Shown here: one piece after another, positions 25,851-35,141 of the stretch
How positions within the stretch are numbered: the stretch's first letter is position 1
How the letters are laid out: each line of letters opens with the position of its first letter
Source: a bacterium
Lineage (GTDB): Bacteria > Patescibacteriota > Microgenomatia > UBA1406 > GWC2-37-13
Length of the DNA: 44,431 nucleotides
NCBI GenBank assembly: GCA_021789865.1
Contig: JAJYIX010000003.1
Location: forward strand, 1-44,431
Direction: 5' to 3'
Notes under the pieces: model-generated
The model's input: only the letters and a program-made list of their open reading frames with translations
Told to the model about the DNA's origin: nothing
Databases searched by the model: none
Made by a program: the position numbers and the translations under genes

Positions 25851-28800
25851 TGTTAAACTCGGCTATTGCACTTGACAAATTATCGGTATTTATTCCCATC
25901 GCTTTTAACTGAGCAGTAAAATCAGCTGCATTTGCTGAGGATTTGGAAGCCTGGACAACATCGATGGCCGCTTTTATCAAAGTCGCGTTGGCTTTTGTCG
26001 CATTATAAAGGTTTGGATGTTTCACAATATCCTGTAAAAATGAAATGACTCTATCCGATGAAAATACCGCTTCACTACTCGCAGGCGTTGCCGATAGAAC
26101 ATCCACGGGCGTGAAATTGTTGGCGGCAGCTGTCTGATGTTCATTCAACCCAAGAAGAGCCAAAACCCTATAATCGGTATTAGATTGTACTTTCTGGAGC
26201 TGTGAAATCATGTCCGCAGCACGAGCGGCGCTAGCAGAATCAAGCGGAATACCATGGTTAATTTTGTCCTGCAAATAAGTAAAATCACTGTAAGCTGCCC
26301 AAATATTTGGGGCAAACAGCTTGGCTTTTTCCGGATTATTCATTAGATTATCGAACTGCTGGATTAAGAATAATCTTTCCGAACTACCCTGCACCATCGA
26401 CTGGGAAGAGTGGGCATCGACAAATATTCTTAGAAGGTCATATGTTTGATTAGAAACGCCGTTACTATACAAAAATTGGTCAAGACCCGAACCAAATTGC
26501 GCTTGGTCTGCCGCGGGCATCTGGGCGATTCCGACATCGAACATTTTTTCCAAAGACATAAAGTTTCGTTCTGCCGCCAACTGATCAAGAACTGTGTGGG
26601 AATCTGCTGTCAGGTGTCCATAGGTCGGATCATACGGGTTACCCGTATAAAGCTTTAAAAGATCGGCGTTGACGAAGACTGTCTTCTGCGGATCAAAACC
26701 CATTTCTTTCATTATCTTTGCCGCGTCTTCTGGCCCCATAAGTAAAAAGTTGTTTTTTTTCATCTGCTCGTGCAAAGTAAAAAGTAATGGCGAAGTCTCG
26801 GAAGCGCTTATGGGAACAATGTTTACCCCCTGAGATTGCAAATTAGCCAAAAGTCCGGCGTATTTTGCCGGATCGGATTTACTCGCTTCGGCAAGCATGG
26901 AATAGATGACTTTCTGGGCACTGTTGTCATAAAACTGAGCAACATCGCCGGCATTGATATGGGTGATAAAGCCGGCAGGTACGTCAAAAGAAATAAGATT
27001 GTTTTGTCCGGCGGCATTGGTGACATGAAGGGCAACCGTCTGGACATCAGTCGCACCGTTACTATGGACAGGTCCGACCAAGTCGACAAAAAGCGAAGAG
27101 GTATGGCCGCGCATGATCGAATCGCTCAACTCAGCGTATCGGCCAGGCGCAAAATCCTTGACATACGGGAAAAGTTCGTTCACCGATACGGCTCCAAGAC
27201 CATAACTTCCGCCCCCACCCATGTATACGGTATTAAGGGCCTGCATGACGAGATCCGATGATGAGCTCGAGCCCATAGCCCGTATCATCTCCGCTTGAAT
27301 TGGCAGTGCTTCTTCACTACCCCATGTCAATTCGACCGGATTGCCGTTGACATCACGCCCTCCGGCATAGACTAGGAAAGCAATCACTTTACCGGTCTCC
27401 GGGTCAAGTTTGGCGCCGAAAGTCGCCACCCTTCCGGCTATCCACTGACCGTTTGGCCCCATCATCGACTGGGTCCCCGTCTTGGTAAAGCCGTTGTCCA
27501 TGGTAATATCCTTGATATTATTCAAAGACCAAATATCTATTCCTGTCGGGCCTTGTTTGTATGCGGTATTATGGAGGGCGTCAAATATATATTTGGCAGC
27601 GGCGACCTGCTTCGGATCGCCTTGACCTTTTAAAGCCAAAACTCCTAAATCATAGTAAAAATGCGCCATCTGGACAAGCCCGCTGTCGGTCGGCTTGGCG
27701 CCGCCGACATAAATATTCCCATATCCGGCATCGACCGTCGGAATGTGATCCATCGGGACATAATTCCCGCCTTTAACTTCGTAAAAATATATCCCGAATT
27801 GATGGGCAAAATTCTGGAAATCAGCCCAGGCTTTCGGGTCCTGTCCTATCAAACGATTCCAAAGCTCGGCCATCGGTACGTTGGCTGAAGCAGCCAAGGC
27901 ATAATTGACTGTGTGCGGACCGGCCATGTCGGTAATCGTGGTTGAGTTTGAAACCGCTATACCGCCAACTGTAGTTGGCGCAAAATTAAGCTTTGGATCA
28001 AAACCGGTCTTCGGATCAATATCTGGCTGCATGTATTCTGGATGATGCGTGAGAGCCCAAAGGGTAAAAAGCGGTTTGAAAGTCGATCCGAAAAGCTGCG
28101 GATGCTTGGATAGTTCGTTGGTCGGGTCGACGACGACGGCATTGTAATCACCGCTATACTCGACCATAGCCATCCCGGGGACGGTAACAGCACCGGCATG
28201 CCAGGCTGGAACTTGAATCGGCCCTTCGGGAGTATTGATCGTATAGAAATTCCCGTGAAGAGTGCCCTCGGCAAAAGCCCCTGCATAAAATAGATCGATA
28301 AGGCCTTGGGCTTGCTTGTCGGCTGGAAGCGGCGCCGGGAAAATTACCTGCGACGGGATAATCTTATTTTCAGGAGTCGCCGCGGCATCTTTTAAAGTGA
28401 TTAAAATCCCGTCGGCAATTTTTGTGACGGATTTGACATTGCCTGCTTTTACCTGCTCTTGAAGTTGGCTGCCGGTCAGCCCTTCAACTCCAATCGTCTG
28501 GGGGGTGGAAACATTTTGCACTTCTTTTGGAAGTTCCAGTCCCCCGGTAAAGACTTTTCCCCATACTTTTGGATCCTGATTGGTTTTGGTATCTGCTGTC
28601 ATCTGACTTTGCATGTTCAGAAGATCGTGCAAAATACGAGCCCTATCCGAATTATTACCAACGATAGAGTCGAGCTTCCCCCCAATTTTAGGACTTTGTA
28701 TATTTGCCAAAGCATGATCTAGGGCTCGTTGAGGATCTGCAACATATTGACCATTTTGATAGTCAAAAAGATACCCCATCGGTGATTGTCCTAAACTGAT

Positions 28801-31800
28801 TATCAGATATTGCTGCCCGGCATTCAGGCTCTCCCAGGATTTTCCGAACAATACCTGGGAAATCGCCCCGGCTCCTCTGATGTCTATACCGTTGACGGTA
28901 CTTCCGTAAAAATTTTTAATATATGTTTCATCGATAGTGTTTTGTCCAAAATTCTTGTCCAATTGCGTAGCGGCAATATAATTTTCCATTTTGAAACAAA
29001 GCATGTCTATCAATTGTTTGATCTTGGAGTGTGATTCGTTGTATTTTTCGGGTTGAAGATTCATGGTCGGTGCCATCCGCGCCGCCAGCTCGTTCGGGAT
29101 CCTTCCACGGACATCGGCCATGACAAGTTTTATTAGATAGTCAACTCCGTATTTACTGTAATTATGAAACATCGATTCTTTATTGGCGGATGGAATATTC
29201 GGATCAAGAAGCATGTGGGCCGAGCCTTCGGTCAGCCAGCCAAAAAGAGTGACCGCCGGCGTCGATCCTCCGGACAGCGGCCCTTTACCCAAAATATTAC
29301 GATAAATCAAAGTTGGGAAAAGTACCTTCGGATCGTTTTGGGATTCCTGTCCCTCTATGGACTGAAGCATGGCGACATTCAGAGGAGATATTTGAGCGTC
29401 AGTGTAAAAATTGGGATGATATACGCCGACGATATTGCCGTTTTGCATGATAAACTGCGTTTGGCCGAATTTCGTTTGGACAAGTTGATTCAAGTCGGCA
29501 ACCTGGTGGGTCAAGGCATAAGAATAGGCAAATTGAGGATCGGTAAAAAGGGTCGGATCAATGTTTAATTTCAATATCGAATCGGAATTAAGGACAGGTC
29601 CATTTACAGGCGCCATACCCATTTGGAGCATGAAAGGCTTTATCTTGGAAAGCATTTCCGAATGGGCAAGGGCTTGGTCCTGAGGAATATTGATAAGGAT
29701 ATTGTCGTAGATTCCGGCTCCATTTGCAGCATTAAACATTTGTTCGGGGTTTATATTAGGGTTGCGTGCCGACTCCCTCAGTAAAAGCTGATACAATTCG
29801 TTGTACGAAGCGGCATCGCCGTTTTTGGCTTGATTTATCAGATCAACCAGATGCCCCGTCTGTTCAAAAGAAGGAAAACTGCTGAAGATCTTGTATATGA
29901 GAGAGTCATGAGAAAGATTGGGGCTGTTTTGAATGTCACTCATGGACAAAGGTCCCGTCGGATTGACAAAACCATTCATGCTACTATTGGAATCCGCTAA
30001 AAAAGCCGCAAAGTGGTGATTGACAGCTTGCTCCAAAGTCGTATTGTCTGTCTGAAAGATTGTATGAAATTGCATCAGAAAAAGCTTATCCCAGTTTCGC
30101 TGAGCCGCCGGTAGCTTATCAACAAATCCGGCAACAACATCTCCGACGACTGCCAAAGTTTGCCGGTGGCCATCGGACGTCGTGACGTCAAAAGGCGCCG
30201 AAACTGCGGACGAAACAGCCTCTTTCTGCTGATCGGCTGTCAGATTAAAAAGGGAAAGCTGATCGGCAAGATTCATCGGGGGAAGCTTAAGTTTTCCTGC
30301 CAAATCAGCATTATTTATACTGATTAAAGCAGCCAGATGATGATCTTTGACGGCCGTTTCCATGAAAAGCTGAGGATTGTTTTTCAAAAAATATTCGACC
30401 AGCGGAGTCAAGTCTTTATGATCTGTTCCGTTCATGGCCGCGGCCAACCCGGCCAGTGAGTCCTGACCTTCCTTGAAGGTCGAAAGATCGTATATCACTC
30501 TCATCAGATCGGCGGAGCTAAAATTACCAAGCGATTTTTGGAATTGCAGGAGTTGCGCTCCGGTCAAACCATTGTAGGATGCATTGTTTGAAACCAAAAT
30601 CTGTCCTGCACCATTATTCGTATCGCTATTAATAAGTATTATCAGATTGTTCAATTCGTAGAATCTGGCCGCTACTTCGTTGGCCGCGGATGCATGGTCA
30701 CTGCTGTTGAATTGGTAGACTTCGGTCGAAGGTGCTTGAAGAGCTTGGATCATTGTCTCGGGCCTACGGGTATCACTTCCGAAAATCGCATTCATAGGCT
30801 CGTGTAAGGCCGGCGAGTTGGCCGCCAGATAACTGAGGCCGGTGAAGGCGACTTTATAACCCAAAGACGCTATTATGTATTTACGCCTCCTCAACCAGAC
30901 TTTTGCCCTCATCGACTTCACGTCGGTATCAACTCTTTGGAGAACGTCGAGCATATCTTGATAATCCTGTCTTGGCATATTTGCTTGTGCGTAATGCAAA
31001 AGTTCTGCTCTCATATTGTCTATATCTTTCAAGGCCTGTTTATTGTCGAGGAGTTCTGATTTCCCATTTTGAGTTCTGATTTTTCTTCGTCCGTAAAAAG
31101 TAGGATTATGGATAATATAAGTCGCCTGTTCATCTTTTAGCCAGTTTAAAAACTTTGCCAAATGGATAAGCTCCAGGTCCGTCATCGATATTTTCGGATT
31201 ATCCTTGGCAACCAAAAATTTTCTAAGCAGCATCAGCTTGTCTACCGACCCTTCTTCGGTACCGGTCATTTGTTGGAATGTCAGGGATTTCCAGGATCTC
31301 TTTTCCAAGTTTTTAGCAGCCTTCGCTCCCAACCTAATTAGACCCCCCTTCAAGCCTTTTCTTTGCGAGCTTCCCAAAGCTTCGGAAAGCTGGGAAAAAG
31401 GATTGACAGGTACGTCGAAATTTTTTCCCATGAGCATCTCCACCCCGCGATCCAGAGTACTTTTGTTAAATCTGAAATTGATCATCGTATCGACACCCAT
31501 TCTGCCGCCGGCTCCGCTTATGACAGCGTATGCGGCCGTATTGGCCGCCATCATCATCGCCGGTACGGCCGAAGGATCCATGATCCCAGGTGCATGGGCG
31601 CCCAAAAACTGGAAAATCCCGTTGATCCCCAAAGCAGTTATGTAATAACTGCCCATACTTAATCCGTATTTAATTTTGTTGTGCCACAGCGATTTCGTCA
31701 GTTCTCCCTTGTTCTTCCAAGCGCTTTCGGCCCGGTATAGGAATTTCTCCTTGGCCAAATATCCGGCCAGATGTTTTGTCGACTCAGGAAACTTCCTCCA

Positions 31801-33777
31801 TTCGAATTTGCTTCGGGTAGCATGCCTTTGACGCGCCTTGATTTCCTTCATGAGAGCGCTTGCTTCCTTATATCCGCCATACAAAACCATCCAAGCCATA
31901 AATTCTAAACCGCGGTTAACCGGGCCTTCCAAAAAGTAGTTAACGGCATGCCCTCCTAAAGCGGTCAGAAGAGTTGAAATAACAATTGCTTTGGTTTCAC
32001 TCCCGGGAGTAGATTCGGCCATGAAAGGGCTTTCTCCCTCAGGGTAGAACATTGCTTTTTGTGAGGCATTTCTTACTTTCGTTCCTGCAGAATCGGCATA
32101 TTTCAGTAATTTTTGTTTAAATCTTTCCAGATGAGATGTCTTTTCAAAAGCTTTTTCGACTCTTTCTTTCACCTTGGGATCGTTTTTTATCTCACCTTCT
32201 GATAGGAATTTGAAGGAATTTTCTTCTTTCGCAATATGTTCATTTAAAGTGTTTGAGGCTTTCTTGTCTTCCGAAGCCTTTTCCCGGGCGGTATCCTTGA
32301 TAAGATCTCCAAGGGTGACGCCTAGTCCGAATCCGTCGATATTTTTTTGATTTGTAAAATCCGTAAGAACAGATGGATCACGAAGGAGCAAGTCCCGGAA
32401 CATAAGCTTAAAGTCGGCAAAATTCACCGCTCTTATGGCAAAATCTCCTTGCTGGTTTTCAATATCGAAAAGGTCTTTATTCCAAGCTTCTCCTTTAAAA
32501 ATGCGTTGGTAATCGCTTTGCATCTTAGGACCAAGATAACCTTTGAAAGCCATATACGCTACGTCTGCATAATAATCTTTGAAGTTGGCCGTCATGAATT
32601 CGGCCAAGGTCTCGCCGGCAAGTTTTCTTGCCGATGCAAGGTAATTTTCTGCGTTATTCTTCACTTCGGAAGGCGCCAAGGTTCCAAATCCAAGTTCACC
32701 CCGGACGCTAAAAAGCATACCCTGGGATATCAGATCCAAACCGTGAAAAGCTTCCAAAAACTCTGAATCCTGCGGCAATCCCATCTCCTCCATCGTCTCA
32801 AAGCTTCGGCCTTTGACAGTCTTTTTCGGAGTTAAAGACTTTTCGACAACGCTTCTTGTTGTTGAATTATCGTTTATTCCGGAATTAAGTTTCGTGAACC
32901 AATATCTTTCTCCTTTAAATCTTTTTTCCTTGGCTTCATATGACAGAAAATTATCCAAGGATGGTTTGTCTTTCCTGGCTGCGGCGCGAACTTCTGCAAG
33001 GGTGGTTACGGCTTCCTGGCCGACTTGAAAAAGCCCGGCCAGTCCAGGCCCTTCTTCATACATAAAACGAAAGTCATTGAAGTAGCTTCCTAAAAAATTC
33101 TCCGGATAGGCATTGGCAAGATATTCAAATTTATCCTTCCAACTTTGAATATTTTCAACTTCCTGAGCCATCAGACTATGACCGCGTAGATATCTTTGAA
33201 GAACAAGTATTTCTTGTTTTGACTTCTCCGGGTCACCGAAGTTCTCGCGGCTCTTTTTTCCCAGCCCGATAAGGGTTGATCTGTAGGCTGTCTTATACTC
33301 ATCCGTTTTAAGGAGCTCGGAAAAATCTCCTTCTTCGATTTTTTGTTTTGCTGGCGTATCAAGTAGGCGGTACTCTTCAAAAAAGATTCCCGCCGATAGA
33401 GTGTCGACGAATGTTCCTGATCGGCTCTTAAACACCTGCTCGTTATGCTTGCGGACATACCCGCTGAATTCAATTTCTTCCTCTCTTCTTCTCATTTCAA
33501 CAAGAGGAGTTGCGTATCTTTTATGTCGGGCTTTGGCTTTTCGTCTTATTTCAAGCTCTTTTTCTGTTTTTTCTTGATTTAAATTTTTTCCTTCGAACAA
33601 ATCATTGATAAGCTTTTTCTGGTGCTCGTTTTCGATCAATTTCCTGTCAATAAAATAACGTCCGAATTTTTTTCTCTCAAGAAGACTACGATTGTTTGAC
33701 TCTGGCTTTAATTTTGGTGGCTCTTTATGAGGCTGAACCGGCAAGACAGCCTCGCTTGCGCCGGGGTGATCGACCAT
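25303..33777 (-). CDS. Giant (2824 aa) membrane protein: divergent class A penicillin-binding protein with CHAP-like C-terminus
   Basis: About 590 aa cytosolic N-terminus, about 5 TM helices, GT51-like motifs, transpeptidase STFK/SAN/KTGT, C-terminal Cys/His domain. Confidence 0.8.
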   Translation of the reverse strand: MVDHPGASEAVLPVQPHKEPPKLKPESNNRSLLERKKFGRYFIDRKLIENEHQKKLINDLFEGKNLNQEKTEKELEIRRKAKARHKRYATPLVEMRRREEEIEFSGYVRKHNEQVFKSRSGTFVDTLSAGIFFEEYRLLDTPAKQKIEEGDFSELLKTDEYKTAYRSTLIGLGKKSRENFGDPEKSKQEILVLQRYLRGHSLMAQEVENIQSWKDKFEYLANAYPENFLGSYFNDFRFMYEEGPGLAGLFQVGQEAVTTLAEVRAAARKDKPSLDNFLSYEAKEKRFKGERYWFTKLNSGINDNSTTRSVVEKSLTPKKTVKGRSFETMEEMGLPQDSEFLEAFHGLDLISQGMLFSVRGELGFGTLAPSEVKNNAENYLASARKLAGETLAEFMTANFKDYYADVAYMAFKGYLGPKMQSDYQRIFKGEAWNKDLFDIENQQGDFAIRAVNFADFKLMFRDLLLRDPSVLTDFTNQKNIDGFGLGVTLGDLIKDTAREKASEDKKASNTLNEHIAKEENSFKFLSEGEIKNDPKVKERVEKAFEKTSHLERFKQKLLKYADSAGTKVRNASQKAMFYPEGESPFMAESTPGSETKAIVISTLLTALGGHAVNYFLEGPVNRGLEFMAWMVLYGGYKEASALMKEIKARQRHATRSKFEWRKFPESTKHLAGYLAKEKFLYRAESAWKNKGELTKSLWHNKIKYGLSMGSYYITALGINGIFQFLGAHAPGIMDPSAVPAMMMAANTAAYAVISGAGGRMGVDTMINFRFNKSTLDRGVEMLMGKNFDVPVNPFSQLSEALGSSQRKGLKGGLIRLGAKAAKNLEKRSWKSLTFQQMTGTEEGSVDKLMLLRKFLVAKDNPKISMTDLELIHLAKFLNWLKDEQATYIIHNPTFYGRRKIRTQNGKSELLDNKQALKDIDNMRAELLHYAQANMPRQDYQDMLDVLQRVDTDVKSMRAKVWLRRRKYIIASLGYKVAFTGLSYLAANSPALHEPMNAIFGSDTRRPETMIQALQAPSTEVYQFNSSDHASAANEVAARFYELNNLIILINSDTNNGAGQILVSNNASYNGLTGAQLLQFQKSLGNFSSADLMRVIYDLSTFKEGQDSLAGLAAAMNGTDHKDLTPLVEYFLKNNPQLFMETAVKDHHLAALISINNADLAGKLKLPPMNLADQLSLFNLTADQQKEAVSSAVSAPFDVTTSDGHRQTLAVVGDVVAGFVDKLPAAQRNWDKLFLMQFHTIFQTDNTTLEQAVNHHFAAFLADSNSSMNGFVNPTGPLSMSDIQNSPNLSHDSLIYKIFSSFPSFEQTGHLVDLINQAKNGDAASYNELYQLLLRESARNPNINPEQMFNAANGAGIYDNILINIPQDQALAHSEMLSKIKPFMLQMGMAPVNGPVLNSDSILKLNIDPTLFTDPQFAYSYALTHQVADLNQLVQTKFGQTQFIMQNGNIVGVYHPNFYTDAQISPLNVAMLQSIEGQESQNDPKVLFPTLIYRNILGKGPLSGGSTPAVTLFGWLTEGSAHMLLDPNIPSANKESMFHNYSKYGVDYLIKLVMADVRGRIPNELAARMAPTMNLQPEKYNESHSKIKQLIDMLCFKMENYIAATQLDKNFGQNTIDETYIKNFYGSTVNGIDIRGAGAISQVLFGKSWESLNAGQQYLIISLGQSPMGYLFDYQNGQYVADPQRALDHALANIQSPKIGGKLDSIVGNNSDRARILHDLLNMQSQMTADTKTNQDPKVWGKVFTGGLELPKEVQNVSTPQTIGVEGLTGSQLQEQVKAGNVKSVTKIADGILITLKDAAATPENKIIPSQVIFPAPLPADKQAQGLIDLFYAGAFAEGTLHGNFYTINTPEGPIQVPAWHAGAVTVPGMAMVEYSGDYNAVVVDPTNELSKHPQLFGSTFKPLFTLWALTHHPEYMQPDIDPKTGFDPKLNFAPTTVGGIAVSNSTTITDMAGPHTVNYALAASANVPMAELWNRLIGQDPKAWADFQNFAHQFGIYFYEVKGGNYVPMDHIPTVDAGYGNIYVGGAKPTDSGLVQMAHFYYDLGVLALKGQGDPKQVAAAKYIFDALHNTAYKQGPTGIDIWSLNNIKDITMDNGFTKTGTQSMMGPNGQWIAGRVATFGAKLDPETGKVIAFLVYAGGRDVNGNPVELTWGSEEALPIQAEMIRAMGSSSSSDLVMQALNTVYMGGGGSYGLGAVSVNELFPYVKDFAPGRYAELSDSIMRGHTSSLFVDLVGPVHSNGATDVQTVALHVTNAAGQNNLISFDVPAGFITHINAGDVAQFYDNSAQKVIYSMLAEASKSDPAKYAGLLANLQSQGVNIVPISASETSPLLFTLHEQMKKNNFLLMGPEDAAKIMKEMGFDPQKTVFVNADLLKLYTGNPYDPTYGHLTADSHTVLDQLAAERNFMSLEKMFDVGIAQMPAADQAQFGSGLDQFLYSNGVSNQTYDLLRIFVDAHSSQSMVQGSSERLFLIQQFDNLMNNPEKAKLFAPNIWAAYSDFTYLQDKINHGIPLDSASAARAADMISQLQKVQSNTDYRVLALLGLNEHQTAAANNFTPVDVLSATPASSEAVFSSDRVISFLQDIVKHPNLYNATKANATLIKAAIDVVQASKSSANAADFTAQLKAMGINTDNLSSAIAEFNNTKQCVNGFVLINKILFNANVGVPDMQGLGKGQAIDFIAPLANASRHHGIGDPLVVNGLTQQASVGHNLLYEYVNQIQQVQSGDTMVLRFRWLDTPSHNDPGHILYVLYSGYDQNHNPELIIFDTNANGDGVSQIRTITSMDQLVPMVAKEAAPKFAYANGNLPQPEFAIIRPVSDSVPISN
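27250..28330 (-). other. Penicillin-binding transpeptidase domain
   Basis: FGSTFKPLFTLWAL (SxxK), AASANVPMAELW (SxN), GFTKTGTQSMMG (KTGT), in correct order and spacing. Confidence 0.85.
28800..29400 (-). other. Divergent GT51 (glycosyltransferase) domain
   Basis: SIEGQESQNDP (EDxxFxxH-like), SGGSTPAVTLF (GGSTITQQL-like), YIKNFYGSTVNGIDIRGAGAISQVLFGKSWESLNAGQQYLIISLGQSPMGY (YLNxxYFGxxAxGIxxAAxxYFGKxxxxLxxxExAxLAxLxxxPxxY). Confidence 0.7.
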
Positions 33778-33796
33778 AAAAAAATGATAGCAGAAA

Positions 33797-34198
33797 TCAA
33801 ATCTCCTCGGAGGCTATTTTTCGCATTTGAAGAATGATAGAAGCGTCAAGCTTTGGTTCGAGCTTGGTTATAAAGTCGTTTAATATTGACGAATAAGCAA
33901 TATTGAAGACCTGCCGAGAGTTAAATCCGGTTTCTTGTAACTTTTCTTCCATCGTCTTTAAAAACTTTTCGACTTCTTCGGGTTTTGTTGGAAGTTTTGT
34001 CGAAAGTTCATTTATCCATTGCTTGTTTTTTTTATCCTTGGCGATGAGTTCCATTAATTTCAAATCAATACTTTTCATTAAATTCCCTTTTACTGCTTCT
34101 GATTCTTCTCCTAAATCAAGAAACCTTACAATACTCCCGATTTTTTTACCAAGTATATCTTCCATATTATTTTTTCTTCCTCTGATGATAATTTTCAA
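33797..34198 (-). CDS. Small helical protein, unknown (possibly DUF5663-like)
   Basis: In the giant operon; start probably at the internal MEDILGKK. C-terminus 'KLDASIILQMRKIA' resembles 'INLSLILQLKEKI' of the 24799 ORF. Confidence 0.6.
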   Translation of the reverse strand: MKIIIRGRKNNMEDILGKKIGSIVRFLDLGEESEAVKGNLMKSIDLKLMELIAKDKKNKQWINELSTKLPTKPEEVEKFLKTMEEKLQETGFNSRQVFNIAYSSILNDFITKLEPKLDASIILQMRKIASEEI

Positions 34199-35141
34199 CT
34201 GATTGGATGATAGTATTTCTACCAGGGACTAAAGCAGTCATCCCTATCGCCATGCCCGCTTCGGCATATATCAATCCAGCGGTATGAAACGCTTCTATCG
34301 GTGATGAGTGAGCTAAAAGTCCTAATGCAATAGTTTGCGCCGCTACTGCAGCCACACCGAGAGTCAGAGCTAGATCTGACATAGGCACATCTTTCCATTT
34401 AGGAAATATGTCGAAAGCTTTCCGGAAATTATCGCGTGCCGATGATAATACATCTTTCGAGGCTGTTAGGACTTCCCCAGCCTTTTGCTTTACCTCATAT
34501 GTCCTTATTCTGTCAAGAAGTTTCTGAAGACTGTCCTGACCGTTCACAACTATCGCCTCGGTCTTATGTTTTACTTGCAATAATACGGGTTCCGTCTTTT
34601 TTCCCGTCACTTCTTTGACAATTTCCTTAATAATTGGTTTGAGTGGCGTCTGCAATCTATTGGCATTGTGATCGCCTACTCCTTCATACTCGTCAAATTG
34701 GCACAACAAGTCAACTTGTTGATAGAAATCTTCCGGAAGTTTGACTATTCCGTTTTTTAAAGCCGTCTTCAGGTCGGAACCAATGGCGAATTGCCTAAAC
34801 GACGGATCATCGGGATAAAATCCTTGCAAAGCCCATAAAAGGACGTCCGGACGATTTTCTCCTATAAGTTTTGACATTACATCACGTGCCTTTTTGAATT
34901 CGGGGCTTTTTGAATTTAGATTAGAAGACAAAAGGAGCAGATCGGTACGGGTGAGATAATTACTTCTTCGTGCATCAGGATTGGCATACTGAAGCAATCC
35001 CGGGTCGACTCCGTCTTGTTCAGCTTGCCATGTGCCGGTTTTTCTAGCTCTTCTTTCAAAAAGTCCGTCAATTTTAGAACTAAGCTTTTCCGCGATTGCG
35101 AGAGGTGGTCTATCGGCCGGGACAGCTACTTGTTCTATCAT
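34167..35141 (-). CDS. Membrane-anchored protein sharing an N-terminal domain with the 1335-aa ORF
   Basis: RTDLLLLSSNLNSKSPEFKKARDVMSKLIGENRPDVLLWALQGFYP... matches the 1335-aa protein. About 2 C-terminal TM helices. ATGA overlap with the upstream gene. Confidence 0.75.
   Translation of the reverse strand: MIEQVAVPADRPPLAIAEKLSSKIDGLFERRARKTGTWQAEQDGVDPGLLQYANPDARRSNYLTRTDLLLLSSNLNSKSPEFKKARDVMSKLIGENRPDVLLWALQGFYPDDPSFRQFAIGSDLKTALKNGIVKLPEDFYQQVDLLCQFDEYEGVGDHNANRLQTPLKPIIKEIVKEVTGKKTEPVLLQVKHKTEAIVVNGQDSLQKLLDRIRTYEVKQKAGEVLTASKDVLSSARDNFRKAFDIFPKWKDVPMSDLALTLGVAAVAAQTIALGLLAHSSPIEAFHTAGLIYAEAGMAIGMTALVPGRNTIIQSVENYHQRKKK

Noticed and set aside
26836-27261. Plus-strand ORF (141 aa) opposite the giant PBP
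   Set aside because: No start signal or motif; lies antisense to the supported frame.
29164-29568. Plus-strand ORF (134 aa) opposite the GT51-like region
   Set aside because: Shadow frame of the 2824-aa gene.
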